Shown here in pieces: positions 42,667 through 50,142 of a stretch of 64,000 bases of DNA. The position numbers and the translations under genes are program-made. The stretch comes from Glutamicibacter sp002979865 (lineage in GTDB: Bacteria > Actinomycetota > Actinomycetes > Actinomycetales > Micrococcaceae). The number at the start of each line of letters is the position of its first letter. Position 1 is the first letter of the stretch. The notes under the pieces are model-generated. The model saw only the letters and a list, made by a program, of their open reading frames with translations, searched no databases and was not told the DNA's origin. The DNA is taken from positions 992,001 through 1,056,000 of the forward strand of contig NZ_CP188297.1 of assembly GCF_050030965.1 (NCBI RefSeq). Reading direction: 5' to 3'.

Positions 42667-43032
42667 GTGAGCGGCAAAGGCAACCGCCAGGGATTCAGGC
42701 TTGGGTGCTTTGGATGGTTCGGTGTTATTGCTCTCGTGATTGTTGCAATTTCATACTTCGGAAGTCTGAATGGCACTAGTTCGCCAACCAAATACCAGGC
42801 GTACACCGATTGTCAGGAAGCGATAGAGCCCCACTTGAAATCTCCATCAAGTGCAGAGTTTTCAGATAAGAATTTCCAATACAATCCAGACGACGACACT
42901 GATTTCCGAGTGAAGATGACAGTTGATTCACAGAACTCATTCGGTGCGATGGTCCGCAGCAATTTCTCGTGCACGATGCATTTCTCAAAGTCCACTGGCG
43001 ATTGGACCGTGGTGAAGGTATCGGGCCCATAA
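42667..43032 (+). CDS. small membrane-anchored protein of the island
   Basis: 121 residues, start GTG directly after the preceding stop. One membrane helix (about 17-33) follows a basic N-terminus, so the rest should face outward. The outer part has Cys48 and Cys101 and the stretch PHLKSPSSAEFS followed by VDSQNSFGAMVRSNFSC. I remember this combination from small proteins in phages and mobile elements of Gram-positive bacteria, without a known function. Translational coupling with the lipoprotein suggests that the two work together at the cell surface. The stop lies 10 bp before a terminator. Confidence 0.75.
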   Translation: MSGKGNRQGFRLGCFGWFGVIALVIVAISYFGSLNGTSSPTKYQAYTDCQEAIEPHLKSPSSAEFSDKNFQYNPDDDTDFRVKMTVDSQNSFGAMVRSNFSCTMHFSKSTGDWTVVKVSGP

Positions 43033-43041
43033 CTAACGCAT

Positions 43042-43078
43042 AAAGTGCCCTACCCTATTTCAGAGTGGGGCACTTTCT
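43042..43078 (+). terminator. terminator of the island gene pair
   Basis: AAAGTGCCC pairs with GGGGCACTTT (one wobble or bulge) around a 16-nt loop, followed by CTTA. Confidence 0.75.
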
Positions 43079-43374
43079 TAGCCTCGGTCCGCCATGATGC
43101 TGAGGCGTACGGCCCCTTCGGGCACTAGACGATTTTCTCTTAAATTGGGTCAGCCCCGCCAAGGTTCATTTCGGCGAGGACTGGTTGCGAGTTTTGCGCC
43201 GGGCATGGACCCAATCCATGACCCTAAGGGCTTCCGTTTCCCCAAAAAACATATATCCGGCGTTAAACCTACGGCCAGATTACGGGGACAAGCCTTTAAC
43301 GAACTGGGGTTGTCATGACTCTGAAGTGTGATCGGAGATTGGCCAAATCATTTAGGCGACGTTCCCAGGGGCAC
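43079..43374. other. island spacer without a clear gene
   Basis: About 300 bp. ATTGGGTC at 43146-43153 and GACCCAAT at 43208-43215 form an inverted repeat. A 74-residue frame at 43094-43318 lacks a ribosome binding site and recognisable content. A site for recombination or a decayed gene is possible. Confidence 0.4.
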
Positions 43375-43752
43375 CTACAGGTACAGCGACCATACGCTCG
43401 CAATTGTTGCTAGGGTGGCGCTAAGGCTCACATAGATCAGATCTCGTTTCGCTATTTCCACTGCAGCCAAAGGATTACCTTCAGCCGAAGAAGCGATCAC
43501 TTCTCCGACGTTTCCGGCGGTAAGCATCGGAATATTCTCGTCTTTATATCGTTGCCGTGTCACCGCTTCAGCATCCTTGAATTCCTCGCTGAAGGCGTCC
43601 AAACCTAAGGCTGCCTTTTTGAAGTCGGCTTGAATTTCTTTTCGTCGGGTACTCTTGCTAGTTGCCGTCGCAGACCGACGCTTCGCCCTGCAGTAGATTG
43701 CTCTCAAAGTGCATACCGTAGCTAACCCGGAACAAAGGTAGAGGGCGGCCAC
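43375..43752 (-). CDS. hypothetical membrane protein, two segments
   Basis: About 125 residues. Hydrophobic ends (about 2-20 and 106-124) flank a charged middle with KSTRRKEIQADFKKAALGLDAFSEEFKDAE, predicted helical. No family recognised. The start is unsure: GTG 43752 lacks a good ribosome binding site, and the frame stays open a little further upstream, to a stop about 70 bases away. It is the only island gene on the minus strand. Confidence 0.45.
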   Translation of the reverse strand: MAALYLCSGLATVCTLRAIYCRAKRRSATATSKSTRRKEIQADFKKAALGLDAFSEEFKDAEAVTRQRYKDENIPMLTAGNVGEVIASSAEGNPLAAVEIAKRDLIYVSLSATLATIASVWSLYL

Positions 43753-43898
43753 GTACAGGGCAGCAAGATCATCAGAAATGGACCTAATGCTATGCGTAAA
43801 TGATCTAGATTAGGTCATAGTGAGCTCTCATTCACTATGATGATGATTGAATATCCTAATAGTGTATTTTCACTCGCATTTCATACCTAGGAGCAATA

Positions 43899-44150
43899 AT
43901 GGAACAGATAAAATCTCCCGGAAAAACTCTTATGAACGCAGCACTGTACATTTTCTTGGGTGCTGTTGTTCTTACAATCTTGTTGATACTTTTTTCAGGT
44001 GGATTGCAGGGCTGGCACGTCGTGATTCTTTTTCTGCTTGTCCTTCCTGTGTGCTTGTTACTTTTCATTATCGGCGTAATCATGCACATGAACTTCAAGA
44101 CCAAGATGCAGATCATGCAAGCGCAGGCAGAACAGTACCGCAAGCAATAG
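43899..44150 (+). CDS. small two-helix membrane protein
   Basis: 83 residues. Two long hydrophobic helices (about 14-35 and 39-62) are followed by a short charged tail, MNFKTKMQIMQAQAEQYRKQ. TAGGAG lies seven bases before the ATG, a good initiation site. The DNA around it is clearly AT-richer than the core genes on each side, which suggests horizontal origin. No family is recognised; a toxin, a holin-like protein or an envelope stress protein are all conceivable, with no positive evidence for any. Confidence 0.65.
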   Translation: MEQIKSPGKTLMNAALYIFLGAVVLTILLILFSGGLQGWHVVILFLLVLPVCLLLFIIGVIMHMNFKTKMQIMQAQAEQYRKQ

Positions 44151-44234
44151 CCGTAACGCAGAAAAAGCCGCCCCGCAGGTAGGGGGTTTTTCGTTTATAT
44201 GACACTTTTTGAAGAGAATATTCAGAGTGCAGAA

Positions 44235-44276
44235 AATCCCCCGGATTCACCGATTTTTCGGTGGATTCGGGGGATT
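44235..44276 (-). terminator. terminator downstream of the membrane-anchored protein gene
   Basis: AATCCCCC-GATTCACCGA pairs with TCGGTG-ATTCGGGGGATT (one mismatch) around TTTT. It marks the end of core DNA on the right flank of the island. Confidence 0.85.
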
Positions 44277-44309
44277 CTCAAAAACTCCAGAACAGCAGTT
44301 TCTTCGCTA

Positions 44310-45224
44310 CTAGTCGTCGCGCTTCACGAAGGTCCGCAGCATGTTCTGCACGATATCCTCTGGCAACGACGTGTGGCGAACAATGATTTCCGACATCCGG
44401 TCCAGATCGGTATCGGCGATTGCGTCGAAGAGCGCTTCGCGGTCAGCTTCTGGAAGTTCGGCAGCATCGAAATGCACTGGACCATCCGGGCCCTGGCCTT
44501 CAAAGCGGAAGTCTGCAATATTGCCGTTGGCGCTCGCGCCAGACATGGGAGACGTCGCGATCATGCGCTCCAGGTCTTCGACCGGCAGATCCGTATAGCC
44601 GTGCAGGATCTTTGCCGCTTCTTCAAAATTGGAATCCCGCAGCATGGAGAATAGCTGGTCGTATTCATTTGCCGGCAGTTGTTCGCTGGAAAATTCGCGG
44701 TTCTCGCCATCAAGTTCGAACGCCATCTTGAAGTGCGTAGCACTTGGTTCCTGAAGGGAACTGAACTGCTCGCTCCATTCCTGGGGTACAACCCAAGTGT
44801 CATCGGCAGGTGCTGGTGTGGCATCCTCTGCGGCAGTGGCGGCCGCTTCACGATCTTCGCGCTCAACTTGAGCTTCGAGTTTGTCGCTCAAAGCCTTGAT
44901 CTCGGCATCATCATTCGGCAATTCCTTGGCAGGGGCTGTCTGCGGGTACTTGTCGAGGCTGCGTACGGCAATCACGCAATCCTTGACCGAGTCGCCAGTA
45001 GCAGCGCGGAAATCCTTGACCGCGCCCATGACGTCGCCCTTGGCCAGATTGCGGTACACCGAATTGCGTGAAGCATCATCCAGCCTCGCGTTTGCCGCCT
45101 GCGCTGCTTCACGGGAAATCGCCTGCGCGATTTGCGCAGTGTTCTTCTTGCGCAGCGCTTGCAGACCGAAGTAGCCCAGGGCAATCACTGCGATGAGGAC
45201 AACGAGCCAGATGAGAAATTCCAT
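44310..45224 (-). CDS. membrane-anchored acidic protein with L7/L12-like helix
   Basis: 304 residues. One N-terminal membrane helix (about 3-22) is followed by a cytoplasmic acidic region. Residues near 63-93 (GDVMGAVKDFRAATGDSVKDCVIAVRSL) resemble the ribosomal L7/L12 C-terminal fold seen in several actinobacterial membrane proteins. The C-terminal half carries three related helical units (DYDQLFSMLRDSNFEEAAKIL, DREALFDAIADTDLDRMSEII and a similar middle one). Function unknown. It follows recQ by 30 bp on the same strand, so the two may be co-transcribed. Confidence 0.7.
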   Translation of the reverse strand: MEFLIWLVVLIAVIALGYFGLQALRKKNTAQIAQAISREAAQAANARLDDASRNSVYRNLAKGDVMGAVKDFRAATGDSVKDCVIAVRSLDKYPQTAPAKELPNDDAEIKALSDKLEAQVEREDREAAATAAEDATPAPADDTWVVPQEWSEQFSSLQEPSATHFKMAFELDGENREFSSEQLPANEYDQLFSMLRDSNFEEAAKILHGYTDLPVEDLERMIATSPMSGASANGNIADFRFEGQGPDGPVHFDAAELPEADREALFDAIADTDLDRMSEIIVRHTSLPEDIVQNMLRTFVKRDD

Positions 45225-45254
45225 ACTTCCAGACTACTTTGTTTAACTGTGCGA

Positions 45255-47375
45255 TTACCCGGCTACGCCCAAAGTGAAAGGCATGACACCCGGTGCGCCG
45301 GCGATGCGCAGGGCCCGCCCAGCCATCGCCATGGACCACCGGGAATCAACCAGATCATCAACTAGCAGCACCGGCCCTGGAGCGTCGGCAATGAGCTGTT
45401 CGAGCTGCGTTGGAAGTTCAAAAGCATCGGCAACCGCAGCCACACGGAAAGCGGAATTCCCGCCCGGGCCATTCTGTGGTCCAGCACCGCGATATTCGAG
45501 CTGCCCCAGGTAGCGCAACCGTCCCACCTCAGCTAGGCCCTGAGCAAGGGAGGTGATCAGCTGGGGACGCTTATTCGATGGCATGGCTACAACGCCCACT
45601 GGACGTTCCTCCCAATTCCATTCGGCAAGCACCTTGATGCACGCATCGAACATCGCCTTGTCGATAGGGGAATCGGTGGGGTCAGCAAAGAGCTGGCGCA
45701 ATCGGTTGCCCCACCCCAGGTCGGTCAGGCGAGCCAGCGCCCGGCCCGTGGCCACCTGCTCGTCAATAGCGATTTTGCCCTTGAGCGTGTACCCCAGCCG
45801 GTCCAGTCCCGAAGGGTACAGCTTGCGCGGTTCAATAGGAACTCCCACCCGTCCAAGTGCCGCCTGCGCGCTGTCCTTCGAATCGTCAGGAATATGGTCG
45901 TCAAACCAAACGCCAGCGCAGTTGTCGCACCGGCCGCAGGGAGCAGACTGGGGATCATCCAAGGCGTCGGTCAGAAACTGCATGCGGCATCCGCGAGTGT
46001 TCTCGTAACTGACCATGAGGTTTTGTTCATGGATTCGGCTCTGCGCCACTCGCTTGTACCGATCGGCATCATAGGTCCATGGCATGTCGGTGCGCATCCA
46101 GCCGCCGGCAACACGCTCCACCGCACCATCCACGGCCAGCACCTTCAGCAACAGCTCAAGTGGCGAGCGGCGAAGGTTCACGGCGCTTTCCAGCGCCGGG
46201 ACACTCATCGCACCGTCGGTCTTGGCCAAGGCCTCGAGCACCTGGGTGGCGCGCACCTGGTCCGGCATGGAGCTGGTGGCGAAGTATTCCCAAATTTCCG
46301 AGTCGTCAGGCCCGGGCAGCAGCAGGACATCTGCGTTGATGCTCCCACGCCCGGCACGGCCCACCTGCTGGTAGTAGGCCACGGGCGAGCTGGGGGCACC
46401 GATGTGCAAGACGAAACCGAGGTCTGGCTTGTCAAAGCCCATTCCCAAGGCGCTCGTGGCGATCAGCGCTTTCACTTCGTTATTCTTCAACGCTTGTTCA
46501 AGGCGTTCGCGTTCTTCCAAATCGGTGCGCCCGGTGTAGGCAGCAACTTCGTGCCCGGCATCCTTGAGCAGGCGAGCAATATCCTCGGCCGCAGACACCG
46601 TCAAGGTATAGATAATGCCCGAGCCCTTGAAGTCCTCGATGTGGCTGAGCAACCAGGCCAACTGCATGCGCGGCGAAGCCAGACGCAGGACACCTAGGCG
46701 CAGCGAGTCGCGAGCCAGGGTGCCGCGCAGCGTGAAGACCTCCTCGGTGCCGCCGGCCAGCTGTTCGGCAACGTCCTGGACTACTCGGCTGTTCGCTGTT
46801 GCAGTGGTCGCCAAAACCGGGAGTCCCTGAGGCAATCGAGCGATCAGGTCCCGGATGCGGCGGTAATCCGGGCGGAAATCGTGGCCCCAGTCCGAAATGC
46901 AGTGCGCCTCGTCGATGACCAGCAGGCCCAAGCGCTGCATCAGCATCGGCAGCTGCTGCTCGCGGAAGGATGGATTGTTCAAACGCTCCGGGGACACCAG
47001 CAGCACATCGAGCTCATTGCGTTGCAGCTTTTCGAGGATTTCACGCCATTCGAGCACATTGGCCGAATTAATGGCCGCAGCGCGGACCCCAGCACGCTCC
47101 GCGGCCGCAACCTGGTCGCGCATCAATGCCAGCAGCGGGGAAACGATCAGTGTTGGCCCATAGCCCTGTTCTCGCAGCAGCAGGGAAGCGATGAAGTACA
47201 CGGCGGACTTGCCCCAGCCGGTACGCTGGACGACCAGTGCGCGGCGCCGCTCGGCCACCAGTGCGCTGATCGCTTCATACTGGCCATCATGGAACTGCGC
47301 GTCCGGGTTTTGCACCAGTGCGCGCAGTTTCTGCAGTGCCAGCGTTTTCAGATCCACTTGCGTTGAGCCATCCAT
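45255..47375 (-). CDS. RecQ-family DNA helicase with phosphoribosyltransferase-like C-terminus
   Basis: 706 residues. The helicase core has Walker A RTGWGKSAVY (51-60), DEAH at 155-158 (VIDEAHCISDWGHDFR), TTATANSRV and the motif VI QQVGRAGRG. A RecQ zinc-binding Cys set follows (RGCRMQF ... CGRCDNC). Instead of an HRDC domain the protein ends in a ComF/PRTase-like segment with VLLVDDLVDSRWSM (669-682), the PRPP-loop pattern, and a Ser/Gly-rich AGRALR. I know this layout from other actinobacteria. It should unwind DNA in repair; the role of the tail is unknown. Confidence 0.9.
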   Translation of the reverse strand: MDGSTQVDLKTLALQKLRALVQNPDAQFHDGQYEAISALVAERRRALVVQRTGWGKSAVYFIASLLLREQGYGPTLIVSPLLALMRDQVAAAERAGVRAAAINSANVLEWREILEKLQRNELDVLLVSPERLNNPSFREQQLPMLMQRLGLLVIDEAHCISDWGHDFRPDYRRIRDLIARLPQGLPVLATTATANSRVVQDVAEQLAGGTEEVFTLRGTLARDSLRLGVLRLASPRMQLAWLLSHIEDFKGSGIIYTLTVSAAEDIARLLKDAGHEVAAYTGRTDLEERERLEQALKNNEVKALIATSALGMGFDKPDLGFVLHIGAPSSPVAYYQQVGRAGRGSINADVLLLPGPDDSEIWEYFATSSMPDQVRATQVLEALAKTDGAMSVPALESAVNLRRSPLELLLKVLAVDGAVERVAGGWMRTDMPWTYDADRYKRVAQSRIHEQNLMVSYENTRGCRMQFLTDALDDPQSAPCGRCDNCAGVWFDDHIPDDSKDSAQAALGRVGVPIEPRKLYPSGLDRLGYTLKGKIAIDEQVATGRALARLTDLGWGNRLRQLFADPTDSPIDKAMFDACIKVLAEWNWEERPVGVVAMPSNKRPQLITSLAQGLAEVGRLRYLGQLEYRGAGPQNGPGGNSAFRVAAVADAFELPTQLEQLIADAPGPVLLVDDLVDSRWSMAMAGRALRIAGAPGVMPFTLGVAG

Positions 47376-47551
47376 GCCTCCAGTATTTCAGTTCCTGCCC
47401 ACGATTTAGCCCGTGGCGTCCGCTAATTGTGGATGAGCTCTCACGAGCTGCGGTGCCGACAGGGGAAAATAGCTGAAATGTTAGGCATTTCCCATCCGCA
47501 ATCGCCTAGTTCTCAATGATTTGAATCAGTCAAACCGGTAGGCTGAAAGGC

Positions 47552-48976
47552 GTGAGTGAAGAAATTGATCTTAATCAGAGCTTTAAGGCCTACGACGTAC
47601 GCGGCGTAGTCGGCGAGAACCTGGATGCCGAAGCAATTGAAGCCATCGGCGCGGCCTTTGTCGACGTCCTGTCCCTGTCCGGCAAGGAAGTACTGGTTGG
47701 CGGTGACATGCGCCCGTCTTCCGCAGAATTCGCCCAAGCCTTCGCTCGTGGCGCCACCTACCGCGGCGCCAACGTGATCATGCTCGGATTGATCTCCACC
47801 GATGAGCTGTACTTCGCATCGGGCAAGCTCAATGCCGCCGGTGTTGTCTTCACCGCCAGCCACAATCCCGCCCAGTACAACGGCATTAAGATGTCCAAGT
47901 CTGGCGCCCGCCCGATTTCTTCGGCTACCGGTCTTTTCGACATTCGCGACCTGGCCCAGCAGTACCTTGACGAGGGACTGCCGGTCTCCGGTGACGCCCC
48001 GCAGGGCAGCATCAGCGAGCGCGACGTGCTGGCCGACTATGCAGCATACCTGCGAGAATTGGTGGACTTGTCGGGCATTCGTCCGCTGAAGATCGTGGTG
48101 GATGCCGGTAACGGCATGGGCGGCATGACTACCCCTGCAGTTCTTGGGGGCACGGTGCTCGCTGAGCTGCCGCTCGAAATTGTTCCGCTGTATTTCGAGC
48201 TGGATGGCACTTTCCCCAACCACCCGGCCAATCCGCTGGAACCGGAAAACCTCAAGGACCTGCAATCCGCAGTATTGGAGCACGGGGCCGATCTCGGCCT
48301 GGCTTTCGACGGCGATGCCGACCGCTGCTTCGTGATCGACGAGCGCGGGCTGCCGCTGTCCCCTTCGGCTATCACCGCACTGGTCGCGGTGCGCGAAATC
48401 GCCCGTGTGCAGGCAGCTGGCGAAGAGTCCCCGGTGATCATCCACAACTTGATCACTTCCAAGGCGGTGCCTGAATTCGTCGCCAAGTCCGGTGGCGTTC
48501 CGGTGATGACCCGCGTAGGCCACTCCTTCATCAAGGCTGAAATGGCTTCCCAGGGCGCGGTCTTCGGAGGCGAGCATTCCGCCCACTACTACTTCCGCGA
48601 CTTCTACAATGCCGATACCGGCATGCTCGCTGCCATGCATGTGCTGGCCGCCTTGGGCGAGCAGGAACTGCCGCTCTCCGAGCTGGGTGCCGAATACGAA
48701 CCCTACGCTGCCACCGGTGAAATCAATTCAGAGGTCGAGGACAAGGCAGGTGCCACTGCCCGGGTCGTGTCGCATTTCCAAGACCAGCCAGTAGAAGTGA
48801 TCACCATGGACGGCACGACCATTTCAGCGGCCGATGGCAGCTGGTGGATCAATCTGCGCCCATCGAACACCGAACCATTCCTGCGTTTCAACGGCGAAGG
48901 CCGGACCGCAGAAATCATTGAGCCCATCCGCGATGCCGTTCTGGCTATCGTGCGTGAAAAGAACGTCACCAACTAG
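47552..48976 (+). CDS. manB: phosphomannomutase / phosphoglucomutase
   Basis: 474 residues, alpha-D-phosphohexomutase family. The catalytic phospho-serine is Ser103 (TASHNPAQYNG), the Mg site DGDADR at 253-258, the sugar loop GEHSAHYYF and the phosphate-binding RPSNTEP. It interconverts mannose-6-P and mannose-1-P for GDP-mannose, used in cell-surface mannans and lipomannans. Start GTG 47552. The next gene follows after 12 bp and a terminator ends the pair. Confidence 0.92.
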   Translation: MSEEIDLNQSFKAYDVRGVVGENLDAEAIEAIGAAFVDVLSLSGKEVLVGGDMRPSSAEFAQAFARGATYRGANVIMLGLISTDELYFASGKLNAAGVVFTASHNPAQYNGIKMSKSGARPISSATGLFDIRDLAQQYLDEGLPVSGDAPQGSISERDVLADYAAYLRELVDLSGIRPLKIVVDAGNGMGGMTTPAVLGGTVLAELPLEIVPLYFELDGTFPNHPANPLEPENLKDLQSAVLEHGADLGLAFDGDADRCFVIDERGLPLSPSAITALVAVREIARVQAAGEESPVIIHNLITSKAVPEFVAKSGGVPVMTRVGHSFIKAEMASQGAVFGGEHSAHYYFRDFYNADTGMLAAMHVLAALGEQELPLSELGAEYEPYAATGEINSEVEDKAGATARVVSHFQDQPVEVITMDGTTISAADGSWWINLRPSNTEPFLRFNGEGRTAEIIEPIRDAVLAIVREKNVTN

Positions 48977-48988
48977 CAAAGGGAAGAC

Positions 48989-49459
48989 ATGAACCTCGAA
49001 GAACTGGATGAGGGCGTCAAGGACGCGCTGAACAAGGTCTTGGGCACCGCCCTGGGCGTGGCCCGCGAACAGCTCGAAGAGCAGGGTGTGTTCCTGCCTT
49101 TCGCGATCGCGCTGGAGCCGAAGGAAGAGGAAGACGAGCCGGAGCTGCGCTTGATCGCTGTTCCGCCAACGGATGATCCTGAGGATCCGGAAGCCGACAT
49201 CGACACCGAAGCCATGGTTGCGGACCTGATGCAGGTGCTGAACCAGCAGGGCACCCACTTCCAGGCGATCGCCGTCGCCTCGGATGTGCTGCTCCAGGAA
49301 AACGACCAGGACGCCATCCACATTGTGGCCGAGCACCGTGTCGGTGCGGCGTTGGCCATCGTGCAGCCGTACACCATGCCTGCAGAGCCAGGCGGCGAAT
49401 GGATCTTCGACGAGCCAGCGGCAGAGTCGGCGGAAGCCATTTGGGCCAACGCGCTCTAG
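48989..49459 (+). CDS. acidic conserved protein, function unknown
   Basis: 156 residues, strongly acidic in the middle (PKEEEDEPE, DDPEDPEADIDTE). No membrane helix. The pattern of short strands and helices (LPFAIAL, LRLIAVPP, FQAIAVASDVL, HIVAEHRVGAALAIVQPY) resembles small alpha/beta proteins I have seen beside manB in Arthrobacter relatives. Function unknown. AAAGGGAAG precedes the ATG. Confidence 0.75.
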   Translation: MNLEELDEGVKDALNKVLGTALGVAREQLEEQGVFLPFAIALEPKEEEDEPELRLIAVPPTDDPEDPEADIDTEAMVADLMQVLNQQGTHFQAIAVASDVLLQENDQDAIHIVAEHRVGAALAIVQPYTMPAEPGGEWIFDEPAAESAEAIWANAL

Positions 49460-49472
49460 ACCGCAGTTGGTG

Positions 49473-49511
49473 ATTCCGGGGTCGGCATAGTCACTATGCT
49501 GACCCCGGAAT
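49473..49511 (+). terminator. terminator of the manB pair
   Basis: ATTCCGGGGTC-GCATAG and its complement around TCA, one mismatched pair, followed by GCTTTT. Confidence 0.85.
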
Positions 49512-49536
49512 GCTTTTCCCACGTAAAGTAGGAATC

Positions 49537-49995
49537 ATGAAACTCAGTGCCTTCACCGACGTATGCTTGCGAACCGTCATGGTCCTTGCAACGCCCGGCA
49601 CCGGGCAACTGACCAGCCGCCAGATCGCCGAGTCCGTGGGGGTTCCCTACAACCACGTTGCCAAAGCCGTCCTGGAACTGCGCACGCTGGGAATCCTGCA
49701 GGTCACCCGCGGCCGCAATGGCGGCGCGCAGCTGAGCGATGGAGCACTGGATTTTTCCCTCGGCTCACTGCTGCGCAAGTTGGACAAGCGCACCGATATT
49801 GTGGATTGCTCCGATCATGACGCGCAATCCAACTGCCCGCTTTCGGGCAACTGCCGCTTGCGGGCAGTCTTCCGGCAGGCTCGCGAAGCTTTCTACGCTT
49901 CCCTGGACCCGCTGACCATCCAGGACATCTGCCCGGCATCATCCGCGATGCCCTTCACGGCGCTCCCCTTCCCGACGGTGCGCGCCCTTTCCTGA
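49537..49995 (+). CDS. nsrR: Rrf2-family regulator, NsrR-like
   Basis: 152 residues. The N-terminal winged helix (RQIAESVGVPYNHVAKAVLELRTLGIL, QVTRGRNGG wing) is followed by a dimer helix and the iron-sulfur ligands Cys91, Cys100 and Cys106 (VDCSDHDAQSNCPLSGNC). This spacing fits NsrR, whose [4Fe-4S] cluster senses nitric oxide. NO destroys the cluster and releases repression of hmp, the next gene. The ATG at 49537 has AGGA upstream; an earlier in-frame ATG at 49510 lies inside a terminator. Confidence 0.9.
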   Translation: MKLSAFTDVCLRTVMVLATPGTGQLTSRQIAESVGVPYNHVAKAVLELRTLGILQVTRGRNGGAQLSDGALDFSLGSLLRKLDKRTDIVDCSDHDAQSNCPLSGNCRLRAVFRQAREAFYASLDPLTIQDICPASSAMPFTALPFPTVRALS

Positions 49996-50098
49996 TTCCC
50001 CTGCGTCCCCCCGGGGGTCGCATCGCCGATTTCTGTTACGAATACCGGCCGGTGGATTTGCAATCCTTTTCTACTAGGCGTAGAAATGAATCATAAAT

Positions 50099-50117
50099 CT
50101 TGTATCTGTAATACAAG
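50099..50117. promoter_or_regulatory. palindrome upstream of hmp, probable NsrR operator
   Basis: CTTGTAT-CTGTA-ATACAAG, a perfect 7-5-7 inverted repeat, 26 bp before the hmp start. An outer, wider pair (TAGGCG at 50075 region and CGCCTA near 50122) encloses it. NsrR sites in other Gram-positives are similar A/T-rich inverted repeats. Confidence 0.65.
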
Positions 50118-50142
50118 TTATCGCCTACGTCAAGGAGACCCG

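Noticed and set aside
41077..44192. Possible att repeats in T-rich terminator sequences at both ends of the island
   Set aside because: The match is short and explained by terminator likeness. I do not list it as an attachment site.
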